This document shows positions 6,749 to 15,034 of a stretch of 39,760 bases of DNA, piece by piece (position 1 is the first letter of the stretch; every line of letters starts with the position of its first letter). The DNA lies in assembly GCF_028690125.1 (NCBI RefSeq), contig NZ_JAQVBV010000042.1, positions 1 through 39,760 of the forward strand, written 5' to 3'. The notes beneath the pieces are model-generated. The model did no database searches and was not told the DNA's origin. It saw nothing but the letters and a program-made list of their open reading frames with translations. The translations under genes were made by a program, and so were the position numbers. The DNA comes from Bacteroides sp. Lineage in GTDB: Bacteria > Bacteroidota > Bacteroidia > Bacteroidales > Bacteroidaceae.

Positions 6749-7609
6749 GTGGATAAAATTCAGCAGATTTTTAATGAGAAATGGGCGATCGAGGCAAAGG
6801 ATTATCACCACCTTTTATCACTTATCTTACCTTCTATAAATAACGGTAACTTAGCAGCTATTGAACAGCATCTTTCGCAAAATAAGGTTACGGCTTATGC
6901 TGCTATGCCTTATGTGGCGGATCGATGGGAACTGGAGGATGCTTCGTTACCGGAAAATTCAGTCGTTATACTTACCTGTGATGGCGTTTTATATTCTTGG
7001 GAAACTTACCGCTTAGAACAATTTATTGCGAAAGCCCTAGCAAATCCGAAGATAGCCGGTATTGTCTTATTTGTAAATGGCCCTGGTGGAATGATTACCC
7101 GTGTAGATCTTTTGGAGAGAATGATCCGGGAATCTTCTAAACCAATAGCAGCATATATTACTGGTGTTTGTGCTTCTGCGCATTTCTGGTTTGTATCTGC
7201 ATGTGGACGAAAATTTGTTTCTTCCCCAATGGATGAAATAGGATCCTGCGGTATTATCTACACTTACCAAAGCTTTAAAAAGTATTATGCAGAACTAGGC
7301 GTTGAGCTTAAGGATATTTATCCTGATAGTGCGGATCTGAAAAATAAAATGATTCGTGATATGGAAGAAAAGCAGGATGATAGCCTTATTAAAGAGAAAC
7401 TTTCTTTTTATCACAATCTTTTTGCGCAGGCAGTTGCCCGGAATCTCGCTATAAAATACGATCGAAATGATCCTCTTTTTCGCGGGCAAACCTATTTTGC
7501 TGATGTAGCCCTGGCAAATGGTTATGTAGATGCTTATGGTACGTTGGAAGATGCTATCGTATGGGTATTATCACAAGCGACACTAAAAAGGGCTAATGAG
7601 ATAATTTAA
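6749..7609 (+). CDS. Head maturation protease, S49/SppA-ClpP fold
   Basis: This phage capsid-maturation peptidase would cleave the scaffold part of the capsid protein inside the prohead. The SppA-type core is clear: GIVLFVNGPGG (about 108-118), then the serine block ITGVCASAHFWFVSACG, where the Ser of ASA is the nucleophile, then SSPMDEIGSCGIIYTYQSFKKYY, and a lysine-containing segment LKNKMIRDME that supplies the likely general base. The C-terminal GQTYFADVALANGYVD helix is also usual. Starts are unclear: no ATG exists before the domain, TTG 6731 lies inside the -7 box and a hairpin, so GTG 6749 (286 residues) is preferred. It is followed by the scaffold-capsid gene after 26 bases, the usual order for such proteases. 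Confidence 0.85.
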   Translation: MDKIQQIFNEKWAIEAKDYHHLLSLILPSINNGNLAAIEQHLSQNKVTAYAAMPYVADRWELEDASLPENSVVILTCDGVLYSWETYRLEQFIAKALANPKIAGIVLFVNGPGGMITRVDLLERMIRESSKPIAAYITGVCASAHFWFVSACGRKFVSSPMDEIGSCGIIYTYQSFKKYYAELGVELKDIYPDSADLKNKMIRDMEEKQDDSLIKEKLSFYHNLFAQAVARNLAIKYDRNDPLFRGQTYFADVALANGYVDAYGTLEDAIVWVLSQATLKRANEII

Positions 7610-7635
7610 TATTCACTTTTTAATCAATTTGTTTT

Positions 7636-9846
7636 ATGAAAAATCGTTTTTCACAATTCGTTCCGGCTGTAATGGCTATTCTGGGGATTAAGGACTGGAA
7701 TAAGGACGCGGACAAAAAAAACGCTTTACTGGCAGAAGAGAAAGAAAAGCTTAAAAACATGGGCTTTAATGAAACTTTTCTCACTGGTTTTTGTGAAGCG
7801 TTAAGTAATGACTTCCCGGATGATAAACCGCAAGGAAGTACGGAAAATGGAACTGTTATCCCGGAAGATAGTGCTTCCAATGCAGTAATAAAAGGTTTGC
7901 TGGCTGACATTACAGCAAAATTGGCTACCGCCCAGGTAGAAATCGAAACTCTAACTAAAGAAAAGGGGCAACTTTCTACGGAAGTAACAGCTAAGAGAAC
8001 AGAGATTACCGGTCTTAACCAAAAAATTAAAACGCTTTCTGACATGGCAGAACAGGACAAAGGTGCTGGGGCGCAACACGCTACTATAAAACCGGATGCT
8101 AAAGATATTGTTTTGAATTGGGATGATGAAAAACAGTTGGGCGGTCTTACCGGTGAGATGTTCGGTATGGATAGAGCATATAACCAACGTTTGCGTGCTG
8201 AAATGCTTTATCGTAAGGGTATTGCAACTCAAGTGCCTACCGCAAGTTCTATTGACTATTCCAGATTGAAAGAGGATTTGGGGGCTTTTTATCGTGTGCC
8301 GTGGCAGGATCGTTTGCAATCTTTCTTGATGGTTTTGCCATCTATCGAGAGTGTTTTCCCTTTGGAGAGTGGTTATCAAGATCTAGTAGTATTAACTAAT
8401 ATATGGTTAGGTGAGTTTTCACAAGCAGATAATACCGCTAGTGACTTCGATAATGTCACTAAGGGAAATTATGAGTTTGACAATGAAACGCTGCGTATGT
8501 TTAGTGTTATGTTTGCTCATAAGTTCAAAGATTTAAAAGCGCTGGAAAAATCTTGGATCGGAAGTTACAACAAGGAAGGATCCCAGGTTATTAAGTGGTC
8601 TTTCATTGAATATATTCTCGCAGAGACAGCGAAGAAGCTGCATAACGAACGTGAACAACGCCGTGTTAATGGTGTGCGTAAAGAACCGGATCTGAATAAG
8701 CCGGGTCGTGCCATGGGTGCCGCTGATGGAATCTATGAGTTTATCAACAAGAAAGTGAACGGGCATATTGATATCAATAACGGAAGACTTGTATACCAGA
8801 TTAAACCATTTGAACTGGGTACCTTGACACCGGAGAATATAGGGGAAAAGCTGTTCCTAGGGACATCTATGATCCCGGCTGTTCTGCGTGATTCGGGCTC
8901 TTTATCTCTCTATATACCGTCTCACATGATTGTTTGGTATCACAAGTACAATGAATTGCACTACGGTACTAATCAGGACTACAAGGCTGGTATGATGTAT
9001 GTGAAGGAATATCCTTCTGTTAAATTGATTCCCGTTCCTAATGCGGACAATCATCATCGTATCATCTGGACTATGACTGGCAATATCCATACGTTTGAAC
9101 ACGTGCCCGGAGAGATGACGAAATTCAATATCGAACAGCAAGATTGGACTTTGAAAGTATGGAGCAACTGGAAAGAATCTATTTGGGCTTATGCTGTTGG
9201 ATTTAAGTATACAAAGAAAGAGGATATGGACTATACGCGCCAGATGATCTTCTGTAATGATTACGATCGCCCGGCATCTTATTTTGTAGAATCCGAAAAG
9301 GACGCACAGCCATCCGCAAAATATCATACGTCAATCGTAACAGTTGCTAATATGAATTTATTGGCAATTACCGATATTGAAGATGCAGAAGTCGGGAAGG
9401 TTGTTACACTGAAATGTGGCAATACGAATAAAGGCGTTAAGATTGATAAGTCCGGTAATTTTTCTCTTCTTGCGGAAGCTTGGAATCCTAAAAAGGGTGA
9501 TATGATCCGTTTAATGAAGCGTGATGACGGAAAATTTATTGAGATTGGCCGTGAAACTGGTGCTACTGATGCCCTTCAGTTTGCCCCTGATGAAACAACG
9601 CCTTCTTTGCAAGGTGGATCTGTTTTCGTAACAGGCGAAAATACGAAAGCTACGGCAATCACAAGCTTTGCAGATGCAATCACCGGGAAAACATACACAA
9701 TCTACGGAAGAGGTAAAGAAAATGCTAGTACAATCGATGCCGGAGGAATTTTTGTTTTGACAGAAGCCGTAACATTAAGTACTGGTAAGTTTATCAAGCT
9801 GGTAAAAGCGGACGATAGCAAGTTCTACGAAGTTGCACGTGGCTGA
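7636..9846 (+). CDS. Major capsid protein with fused N-terminal scaffold and C-terminal repeated beta-domains
   Basis: A 736-residue protein directly after the protease. Residues about 1-150 look like a scaffold: a lysine/glutamate-rich helix region, a low-complexity linker and a coiled coil (ADITAKLATAQVEIETLTKE and on, about 93-140). Residues about 155-570 form the capsid-type core (for example FYRVPWQDRLQSFLMVLPSI, then SGYQDLVVLTNIWLGEF). The last part has two related beta-domains, about 575-637 and 674-735, each ending in a pattern like I.L.K.DD.KF.E..R. The likely maturation is removal of the N-terminal part by the S49 protease, as with the HK97 delta domain. The repeats probably decorate the capsid outside. 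An 11-bp hairpin follows the stop. The capsid call rests on size, position and layout rather than a signature motif. Confidence 0.75.
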   Translation: MKNRFSQFVPAVMAILGIKDWNKDADKKNALLAEEKEKLKNMGFNETFLTGFCEALSNDFPDDKPQGSTENGTVIPEDSASNAVIKGLLADITAKLATAQVEIETLTKEKGQLSTEVTAKRTEITGLNQKIKTLSDMAEQDKGAGAQHATIKPDAKDIVLNWDDEKQLGGLTGEMFGMDRAYNQRLRAEMLYRKGIATQVPTASSIDYSRLKEDLGAFYRVPWQDRLQSFLMVLPSIESVFPLESGYQDLVVLTNIWLGEFSQADNTASDFDNVTKGNYEFDNETLRMFSVMFAHKFKDLKALEKSWIGSYNKEGSQVIKWSFIEYILAETAKKLHNEREQRRVNGVRKEPDLNKPGRAMGAADGIYEFINKKVNGHIDINNGRLVYQIKPFELGTLTPENIGEKLFLGTSMIPAVLRDSGSLSLYIPSHMIVWYHKYNELHYGTNQDYKAGMMYVKEYPSVKLIPVPNADNHHRIIWTMTGNIHTFEHVPGEMTKFNIEQQDWTLKVWSNWKESIWAYAVGFKYTKKEDMDYTRQMIFCNDYDRPASYFVESEKDAQPSAKYHTSIVTVANMNLLAITDIEDAEVGKVVTLKCGNTNKGVKIDKSGNFSLLAEAWNPKKGDMIRLMKRDDGKFIEIGRETGATDALQFAPDETTPSLQGGSVFVTGENTKATAITSFADAITGKTYTIYGRGKENASTIDAGGIFVLTEAVTLSTGKFIKLVKADDSKFYEVARG

Positions 9847-9854
9847 TAGTTATT

Positions 9855-9880
9855 GATAGAGGGAAAATATTCCCTCTATC
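9855..9880 (+). terminator. Perfect 11-bp hairpin between capsid gene and next gene
   Basis: GATAGAGGGAA (9855-9865) and TTCCCTCTATC (9870-9880) form a perfect stem with a 4-base AT loop, 8 bases after the capsid stop. No direct T-tract follows (TATTATTAATCTTTT), so partial termination or protection of the abundant capsid message from 3' decay are both possible. Confidence 0.6.
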
Positions 9881-9908
9881 TATTATTAATCTTTTAAAAA
9901 ATAAGTAT

Positions 9909-10727
9909 ATGACTACTTACGTAAAAACATCCGTACCTAGACCGGTAGGAAATCCCGGTAAAGGAATAACGCCCAAAGACGTTCTTACGCTGATCGATGT
10001 GGATGATCTCGTTTCTTTCCCAGCTCGTGACGGTGCCGGTGTTGTGCTTGTTGGTGATATCGTACCGAAACCATCTGCATATTCTGTTGATCTCTATATG
10101 ACTCCTGGTACGGTTGAACTGGCTTCTAATGGTGAAGGGGAAACAGATGCGAAAGGATTTACACCTTCTGTTAAAGGCAAACATCCGGGAAATAAGAGAG
10201 AAGTCCGCGAATTTAAGACGAACTGGTTAGGTCGTCATTGCATTGCTATCTTGCAGTATTGTAACGGGGAACCGGCAGATATTATCGGTTCTCCTTGCAA
10301 TCCTATTGAAATGGCTGTGAACTATACCGGTAATAAGGATGCCAATTCATCTGAATTTACCTTTACTCAAATTAGTAAAGGTGATGATATCGGAATTTAT
10401 GAAGGCACGATCCCACATGAAGAACCCCTAGCAGTAGTTCCGGAGGCTGCAACAGAAATCACCTTCAAAGGTACAGGGCAATATCAGCTAAGTGCCGGAG
10501 CTGCGAAAATAGCAACTGTTACAGGTGCTAAACATGGTGATGTCTTAACGTTGATTGGTGTTACGGCTGGAGTTGCACCAACAGTCGAAACCAGTGTTTC
10601 GTCTGTCTTTTTATTGCAAGCTGGTAAGGTGTTCACTGCGTCACCTGGAAGCCAGATCTCGTTTAAGGCTTTTGATACTGGAGGTGGGGAAATGAAATTT
10701 ATTGAGCAATCAAGATACGAGGCTTAA
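9909..10727 (+). CDS. Virion structural protein, possibly tail tube or head-decoration type
   Basis: A 272-residue, probably all-beta protein follows the capsid gene. Residues about 1-180 contain strands such as SAYSVDLYMTPGTVELAS and REFKTNWLGRHCIAILQYCN, and an ASSEFTFTQ-like segment (NSSEFTFTQISKGDDIGIYEGTI) as seen in tail-tube-like proteins. The C-terminal 90 residues form a separate domain ending in GGGEMKFIEQSR, which faintly resembles the terminal repeats of the capsid protein. It might be a capsid-associated or tail tube protein with an outer decoration domain. It is ended by a clear terminator, and the next gene has its own late-class promoter. High expression is likely from its place behind the capsid gene. 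Function assigned only from context and composition. Confidence 0.6.
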   Translation: MTTYVKTSVPRPVGNPGKGITPKDVLTLIDVDDLVSFPARDGAGVVLVGDIVPKPSAYSVDLYMTPGTVELASNGEGETDAKGFTPSVKGKHPGNKREVREFKTNWLGRHCIAILQYCNGEPADIIGSPCNPIEMAVNYTGNKDANSSEFTFTQISKGDDIGIYEGTIPHEEPLAVVPEAATEITFKGTGQYQLSAGAAKIATVTGAKHGDVLTLIGVTAGVAPTVETSVSSVFLLQAGKVFTASPGSQISFKAFDTGGGEMKFIEQSRYEA

Positions 10728-10749
10728 TTTTTTAGTTGTAACTACTTGT

Positions 10750-10781
10750 AAGCCCTGGGCAGTGATGTTCGGGGCTTTTTT
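10750..10781 (+). terminator. Rho-independent terminator after the 9909 gene
   Basis: AAGCCC (10750-10755) pairs with GGGCTT (10772-10777) around a 16-base loop and is followed by a T-tract to about 10781. The late-class promoter of the next gene begins 2 bases further on. Confidence 0.8.
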
Positions 10782-10782
10782 A

Positions 10783-10817
10783 GTCCTTTGCCTGGCAATT
10801 GCCTTTTTCAATCTTTG
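10783..10817 (+). promoter_or_regulatory. Late-class promoter for the packaging block
   Basis: GTCCTTT at 10783-10789, then 24 bases, then TTTG at 10814-10817 within AATCTTTG (one change from TAnnTTTG). The ATG at 10842 follows 24 bases later, giving a leader of about 20 bases. Confidence 0.65.
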
Positions 10818-10841
10818 TATCTCACTAAATAAATTAATCAA

Positions 10842-11777
10842 ATGAAAGAACAAATTATTTCCTATTTACAAGGGCCTAGGAACTTCGCGGAAGGTGTGGC
10901 ACTTTATGAAATATTCGGAGTAAACCGCATGTTGAAAGCTAAATTTCGGCAGATTGGGGAATGTGAAATGACTAAAGGAGCGCTTTTCGAAGAATTACGT
11001 AAGATGGCCGGATTATCTGAAATGGATTTTTCTTCAATGCGCAGAACTGCATACAAAAAGCCGGAACCGATACCAGAAACCGTAAAACCCGTTTTGCCAA
11101 AGACGTATGTAGATGATTCACTTATCGCATTGGCTGACCGTTTCGGTGTTACTGTTGATGAACTTGTTAGCGATGAATTTATTGAGAAAGTGTTATCAGC
11201 AGACGAAAACCAAGATAAAGTAGACGAACTGGAAGATGAACTGGAAGAAGCAAAATCAAAGTATTGTGAAGTCCCTGAAACTGTACGTAAAACAATTCGT
11301 TTCCGGGAAGAATTTCCCTTCTTAAATGAAAAGGATTGCCCGAATGAGTTTAAAATATTGGTGTCAGATATGTTTTCAGCTTATGACCTATACCGGGAAA
11401 GTCACGAGATGTTAGCCAATACACCGGATGATGTTGCAAGCGAGGAAACGTTCAGATGGGCTAAGACTGCAGTAGAAAACTATCTGGATAACCGGGAAAT
11501 GTGGGAAGAACTGGAATATTACCGGGAAAATCATAAGATATTAGGGAAAGCAAAAATTATGCAGGAACTAGCTGAAAGAAATGAAATTTCAGCGCTGCCG
11601 GATCTCGATCTGGTGAAGCAATTGAATAATGCAAAGTCGAACATGTCCAAGGGGAAAAGTGACCTTGAAAAATCCGACAACGAAGAAAAAAAAGCAAAGG
11701 CCCAAGCGAAAATCGAAAAATGGACTAACAAAAAAGATATCCTGGAAAAAGAAATCGAGGGTAGAAAAAAAAACTAG
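10842..11777 (+). CDS. Coiled-coil protein upstream of the terminase genes
   Basis: A 311-residue, mostly helical and highly charged protein. The N-terminus (MKEQIISYLQGPRNFAEGVALYEIFGVNRML, about 1-31) is a short helical domain; a Pro-rich linker follows near 70-85; then come heptad-rich segments around KVDELEDELEEAKSKY (about 125-140) and a long lysine/glutamate coiled coil at the C-terminus (about 250-311). There is no membrane or catalytic motif. From memory, similar proteins begin the packaging block of Bacteroidales phages, but no function is established to my knowledge. It has its own late-class promoter and is followed by a terminator, so it is transcribed as a unit. A structural or assembly-chaperone role is possible. 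The final codons run through a poly-A tract (nine As) before the TAG. Confidence 0.65.
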   Translation: MKEQIISYLQGPRNFAEGVALYEIFGVNRMLKAKFRQIGECEMTKGALFEELRKMAGLSEMDFSSMRRTAYKKPEPIPETVKPVLPKTYVDDSLIALADRFGVTVDELVSDEFIEKVLSADENQDKVDELEDELEEAKSKYCEVPETVRKTIRFREEFPFLNEKDCPNEFKILVSDMFSAYDLYRESHEMLANTPDDVASEETFRWAKTAVENYLDNREMWEELEYYRENHKILGKAKIMQELAERNEISALPDLDLVKQLNNAKSNMSKGKSDLEKSDNEEKKAKAQAKIEKWTNKKDILEKEIEGRKKN

Positions 11778-11802
11778 GTTTCCATCTTTGTAGACTTAAA
11801 AT

Positions 11803-11840
11803 AAAGCGGGATACATGGCGAGCTATGAAAACCCGCTTTT
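11803..11840 (+). terminator. Rho-independent terminator before the terminase genes
   Basis: AAAGCGGG (11803-11810) pairs with CCCGCTTT (11832-11839) around a 21-base loop that can itself fold (CATGGCGAGCTATG). T residues follow. A -7-like CATCTTTG lies at 11783-11790 just upstream. Confidence 0.7.
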
Positions 11841-11933
11841 CTCACCCATGCGATCGTTCTGAAATTGGAATTTAGAGTCAAAAAATAGGTGCTGAAATTC
11901 AGTCTGATTATGAACGTCTTAATATTTTGAATA

Positions 11934-12266
11934 ATGAATAACTTACCGGCAGACTCTTTCTTTTTCGATACCGAGCAGAAGGAAGATATACAACGCATGG
12001 CAGCTCTAGGATATAGTCCTAAAGAGATCGCAATTTATTTAGGCGTAGATATTGATTCTTTTGTAAAGGATGCCTACATAGAGGGTACAACGATTAACGG
12101 GATAATCCGAGAAGGAATATTAGTTTCTAGGGCTAACCCGGAAATGGAACTCCATAAGCAGGCCGAAGGGGGGAATATAATTGCTATTCAACAACTCGAG
12201 AAGGTGAATAGGAGACGAACGTTTGAAATAATTGTAGAGCAAATCGATGAAGATGAATGTAACTAA
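11934..12266 (+). CDS. Terminase small subunit-like protein
   Basis: This 110-residue protein has an N-terminal helix-turn-helix pattern, IQRMAALGYSPKEIAIYLGV (about 19-38), and a C-terminal helical segment AEGGNIIAIQQLEKVNRRRTF (about 77-97). The A..GN..AIQQLEK pattern is frequent in small terminase subunits, which bind the packaging site on phage DNA and feed it to the large subunit. It lies 667 bases before the large subunit gene on the same strand and overlaps the intervening gene by 20 bases, so the three are surely translated together. The length is short for the family, but the DNA-binding and oligomer-like parts are present. Confidence rests on the motif pattern and on the neighbour, not on any alignment. 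Confidence 0.7.
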   Translation: MNNLPADSFFFDTEQKEDIQRMAALGYSPKEIAIYLGVDIDSFVKDAYIEGTTINGIIREGILVSRANPEMELHKQAEGGNIIAIQQLEKVNRRRTFEIIVEQIDEDECN

Positions 12267-12927
12267 GCCAACGCGGTTAGATATTGAGAATATAGATATA
12301 AACCAAATCACACAGATTTTATCTACTGGTGATTTAGATACTTTACCACCAGAGGAACGCGCTTATTACGATCTTATGGAAATGGTTAGAGGTCTAAGAG
12401 CTAGAATGAGGTATAACGGTAAGGTAATAACAAAAGCCGGTATCATCAAGTTACTTAAGTCAGAAATTTACGGTTTGTCTGACTGGATGGCCCGGCAAGT
12501 TTATTCTGATTCTATAAATTTCTTCTACGCACAGGAAAATATAAGGCCGGAAGCATTTGCAAACCTATACGCCGAGAAATTGGAAAAGTGGGCAGATTCT
12601 ATGTTCCTGATGGGGAAAGGTGAAGAAGCTTCGCGTATTCTGGAACGTGCCGCTAAATTAAGACTACGCTTTGCTTCGACTGAAACAGAGATCCCGGAAG
12701 AACTTCTAAATAAAAAACAGATAGTCATTTATACGACAAAACGATCTGATCTAGGTGTACCAGAAACGGATCGAAAAGAGCTGGAAGAGTTTATCGATGA
12801 AATCCCAGATATACCAATGATTGTACGGGATAGGCTAAAAGAAGATGCACAGATAAAGAAATTTAATCTTAAAAAACGAATGATCGAAGATGCCGAAGAG
12901 TTCAGAGAAGACGATACAGAGGATTAA
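12247..12927 (+). CDS. Terminase-associated protein of unknown role
   Basis: A 226-residue, mostly helical acidic protein lies between the small and large terminase genes, overlapping both (20 and 38 bases). Starts at 12247 or 12253 are both possible, since the reading begins MKMNVTKP. Visible parts are ERAYYDLMEMVRGLRARMRY (about 37-56), a segment with LSDWMARQVYSDSINFF, a helical pair with EEASRILERAAKLRLRFAS and a basic helix near the C-terminus (DAQIKKFNLKKRMIEDAEE). Proteins of this kind beside terminases may act as a second small subunit or DNA-binding adaptor. The double overlap implies equimolar, coupled translation with the packaging motor. The family is not known to me by name. Confidence 0.7.
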   Translation: MKMNVTKPTRLDIENIDINQITQILSTGDLDTLPPEERAYYDLMEMVRGLRARMRYNGKVITKAGIIKLLKSEIYGLSDWMARQVYSDSINFFYAQENIRPEAFANLYAEKLEKWADSMFLMGKGEEASRILERAAKLRLRFASTETEIPEELLNKKQIVIYTTKRSDLGVPETDRKELEEFIDEIPDIPMIVRDRLKEDAQIKKFNLKKRMIEDAEEFREDDTED

Positions 12928-14608
12928 TACCGATGATGTTGAAGTACGATATTCACATATTATAAAGGTACTGACGGACTGGATAGATACTACTAATCTA
13001 ATTACAAGTGCCGGTCGTGGAATGGCTAAAAGTACTGTAATACAGGCTAGACGCTCTGCCGATTGTGTTTATGATATGCCAGGTGCGGCGCTTGCTTTTG
13101 CAGCTAATACGTACACTAATTTAACAGATAATATTATGCCTGCGGTAAAAAAAGGCTGGGAGTTAATGGGACTTTATGAAGGTGTACACTACATTTCTAA
13201 CAAACGCCCGCCTGAATCTTGGCGAAGAAGGTGCAGTATAATAGTAGATGATTATAAAAATACTATTTCATTTTGGAATGGATCTATAATCTTTTTAGGA
13301 TCCTTGGATCACCCGTCTTTGTTGGCTGGTAAGTCGGTAGTTCATTTATTCTTTGACGAAGCTAAATACGATCAAGATAAGAAGGTTAATAGAGCTATGC
13401 CGATTTTACGTGGTGATGCTATCCGTTACGGGCATAGCCATTACTTTTTAGGAGTAACCATTACTACGGACATGCCGGATGTTTTGGAGGGAGAATATGA
13501 CTGGTATTTTCGTTATGTAAAGCTGATGAAGCCAGAACGTATTTTAAAAATAGTCCAAGCGGCAGGGGAACTAAATGAACTACGTATTAAGCTAGTACGG
13601 GAAGAAAATAAAGAATCTCCTTCTCCTGATAAACTAAGACGGATTAAAAAAAAGATAATCTATTATGAAGCTGCCTTACTTAAGATGAGGAAGGGGGAAA
13701 GTTATTTTATTAATGCTTCTAGCTTTACGAACATTGATATTCTAACAATTGGGTATATAAAGCAACTTTTTAACGGAACACTTGAATTACACGAATTTAA
13801 AAAATCGGTGGTAGGCATGCGCCCTGGGCTTCGCCGAGATATCCGTTTTTATGTGGCTTTTTCTGAAAAGCACAAATATACTGATGGTGTGTACCATGGG
13901 GAACCAGCAGTAAATTCTAGGGATCTGCGCTTTTTACACCATGATAACCCGATAGATGCAGGAGTCGATTTTGGTAATCAGCTATCTTTAATCATAGGGC
14001 AGGAAGACGGTGCATATTACCGATTACATAAGAACTTTTTTGAATTACCGCCTAATTGGTTTAGAGAACTAGCAGATCAATTTCTAGGATTTTTCCTGAA
14101 TCACGAGGAAAAGGAATTAAATTTGTATTATGATCGTGCCGGAAATAATTTTGAAAAGCAGAAGGAAGACTATGCGCGCAAATTAAAAGAGGCCATCGAG
14201 ATAGACGGGGAAGGTAACCGGACAGGCTGGATCGTTAATCTTATGAGCCGCAAACAAGCTAATATCCGGCAGGATGAAGAATACGACTTTATGTTAGAGC
14301 TAATGAAGGGGGAAAATAGAGCATTGCCAATTCTTTTAATTGATGCAGTTAATTGTAAAGAAGCCGTGTCTAGTATTGAGAAGGCACCAGCCGGGATTCG
14401 ATACAAGGGACAGCAAAAGATAGTTTATAAGATAAAGAAGTCGGAGAAGCTGGCACCTAAGAAATTGCCTATGCTTTCTACAAACTTCTCTGATGCGTTT
14501 AAATACTTAATGATGCGCAAGCTCTGGCGGCGGGCTATTAGGGGCAAGGGAAAGGCTAGCAACGCCAACCCATATGTACCTGGATTCGATGATGCGGAAG
14601 AGCAATGA
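12890..14608 (+). CDS. Terminase large subunit (packaging ATPase and nuclease)
   Basis: This 572-residue packaging motor cuts concatemeric DNA and pumps it through the portal. The N-terminal ATPase has the P-loop SAGRGMAKST at residues 40-49 (Ala instead of Gly before the Lys), Walker B HLFFDEAKYD near 155-164 with the catalytic Glu, and a coupling motif GVTITTDMP near 185. The C-terminal RNase H-like nuclease carries the acidic triad in GVDFGN (about 358), YYDRAGN (about 413) and NFSDAFKY (about 532), which would bind two metal ions. The gene overlaps the preceding one by 38 bases and is closed by a terminator 17 bases after its stop. Length and domain order are normal for the family. Confidence 0.92.
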   Translation: MPKSSEKTIQRINTDDVEVRYSHIIKVLTDWIDTTNLITSAGRGMAKSTVIQARRSADCVYDMPGAALAFAANTYTNLTDNIMPAVKKGWELMGLYEGVHYISNKRPPESWRRRCSIIVDDYKNTISFWNGSIIFLGSLDHPSLLAGKSVVHLFFDEAKYDQDKKVNRAMPILRGDAIRYGHSHYFLGVTITTDMPDVLEGEYDWYFRYVKLMKPERILKIVQAAGELNELRIKLVREENKESPSPDKLRRIKKKIIYYEAALLKMRKGESYFINASSFTNIDILTIGYIKQLFNGTLELHEFKKSVVGMRPGLRRDIRFYVAFSEKHKYTDGVYHGEPAVNSRDLRFLHHDNPIDAGVDFGNQLSLIIGQEDGAYYRLHKNFFELPPNWFRELADQFLGFFLNHEEKELNLYYDRAGNNFEKQKEDYARKLKEAIEIDGEGNRTGWIVNLMSRKQANIRQDEEYDFMLELMKGENRALPILLIDAVNCKEAVSSIEKAPAGIRYKGQQKIVYKIKKSEKLAPKKLPMLSTNFSDAFKYLMMRKLWRRAIRGKGKASNANPYVPGFDDAEEQ

Positions 14609-15007
14609 AGGCAATTGCCCCACTAGGCCGATCTTATACCGAGATCGGTCTTTTTTTGGCGCTAAAGGTGCAAAGTGTTAATTATATTAATGGAATTAAT
14701 CATATTTCACATTTCAAGAGGTGGGGCAATCGCCTTTTGACTTCTGAGCGGATCGGTCTTCGGTGTGTGATTGAAAAAAATAATTCACTGGCGGATATGC
14801 TTATTAGTATGTTTTCCAGTGCTTTGTAATGGGAAATACCAAAATTTGCCCCACAAAAAGGGTATTTTCAGTTGTTCTAGTGGAAAAATAGAAAGAAAAA
14901 ACATAAAATCATGCGAAAATCATATTTCAACAAGTCTTTTTTACAAGATTATGATTAAAAATAAAAAATATATCTCTTGAAAAGTTCCATATTTGGGAAT
15001 TTTTTAG
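14609..15007. other. Non-coding stretch of about 400 bases with repeated complementary TTGCCCCAC motifs
   Basis: No convincing gene is present; ORFs here run through the terminator or lack starts in context. The 9-mer TTGCCCCAC appears at 14615-14623 and 14846-14854, and its complement GTGGGGCAA at 14721-14729; the first pair extends to 10 bp. The last copy lies in the loop of a hairpin made by AAATACC (14834-14840) and GGTATTT (14861-14867). The 10-mer GATCGGTCTT occurs in the terminator and again near 14754. This may be a structured RNA, a regulatory leader, or the remains of a gene replaced when the toxin-antitoxin pair entered. Confidence 0.4.
14626..14657 (+). terminator. Rho-independent terminator after the large terminase gene
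   Basis: GGCCGATCT (14626-14634) pairs with AGATCGGTC (14642-14650), with one wobble, around a 7-base loop. T7 follows at 14651-14657. Confidence 0.9.
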
Positions 15008-15015
15008 TATCTTTG
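15008..15015 (+). promoter_or_regulatory. Promoter of the toxin-antitoxin pair
   Basis: TATCTTTG is a perfect TAnnTTTG box 19 bases before the toxin ATG. Just upstream, an imperfect inverted repeat (AAAGTTCC at 14981-14988 and GGAATTTT at 14996-15003) could be the antitoxin operator. It lacks the GTCCTTT element of the late promoters. Confidence 0.65.
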
Positions 15016-15034
15016 TTTCAAATAAAAAGAAGTT

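Noticed and set aside
14605..14829. 74-codon ORF after the large terminase
   Set aside because: It runs through the rho-independent terminator at 14626-14657 and has no protein-like pattern.
14771..14980. 69-codon ORF before the toxin gene
   Set aside because: It overlaps another poor ORF, lacks a ribosome site, and lies in a segment with hairpins and repeated motifs.
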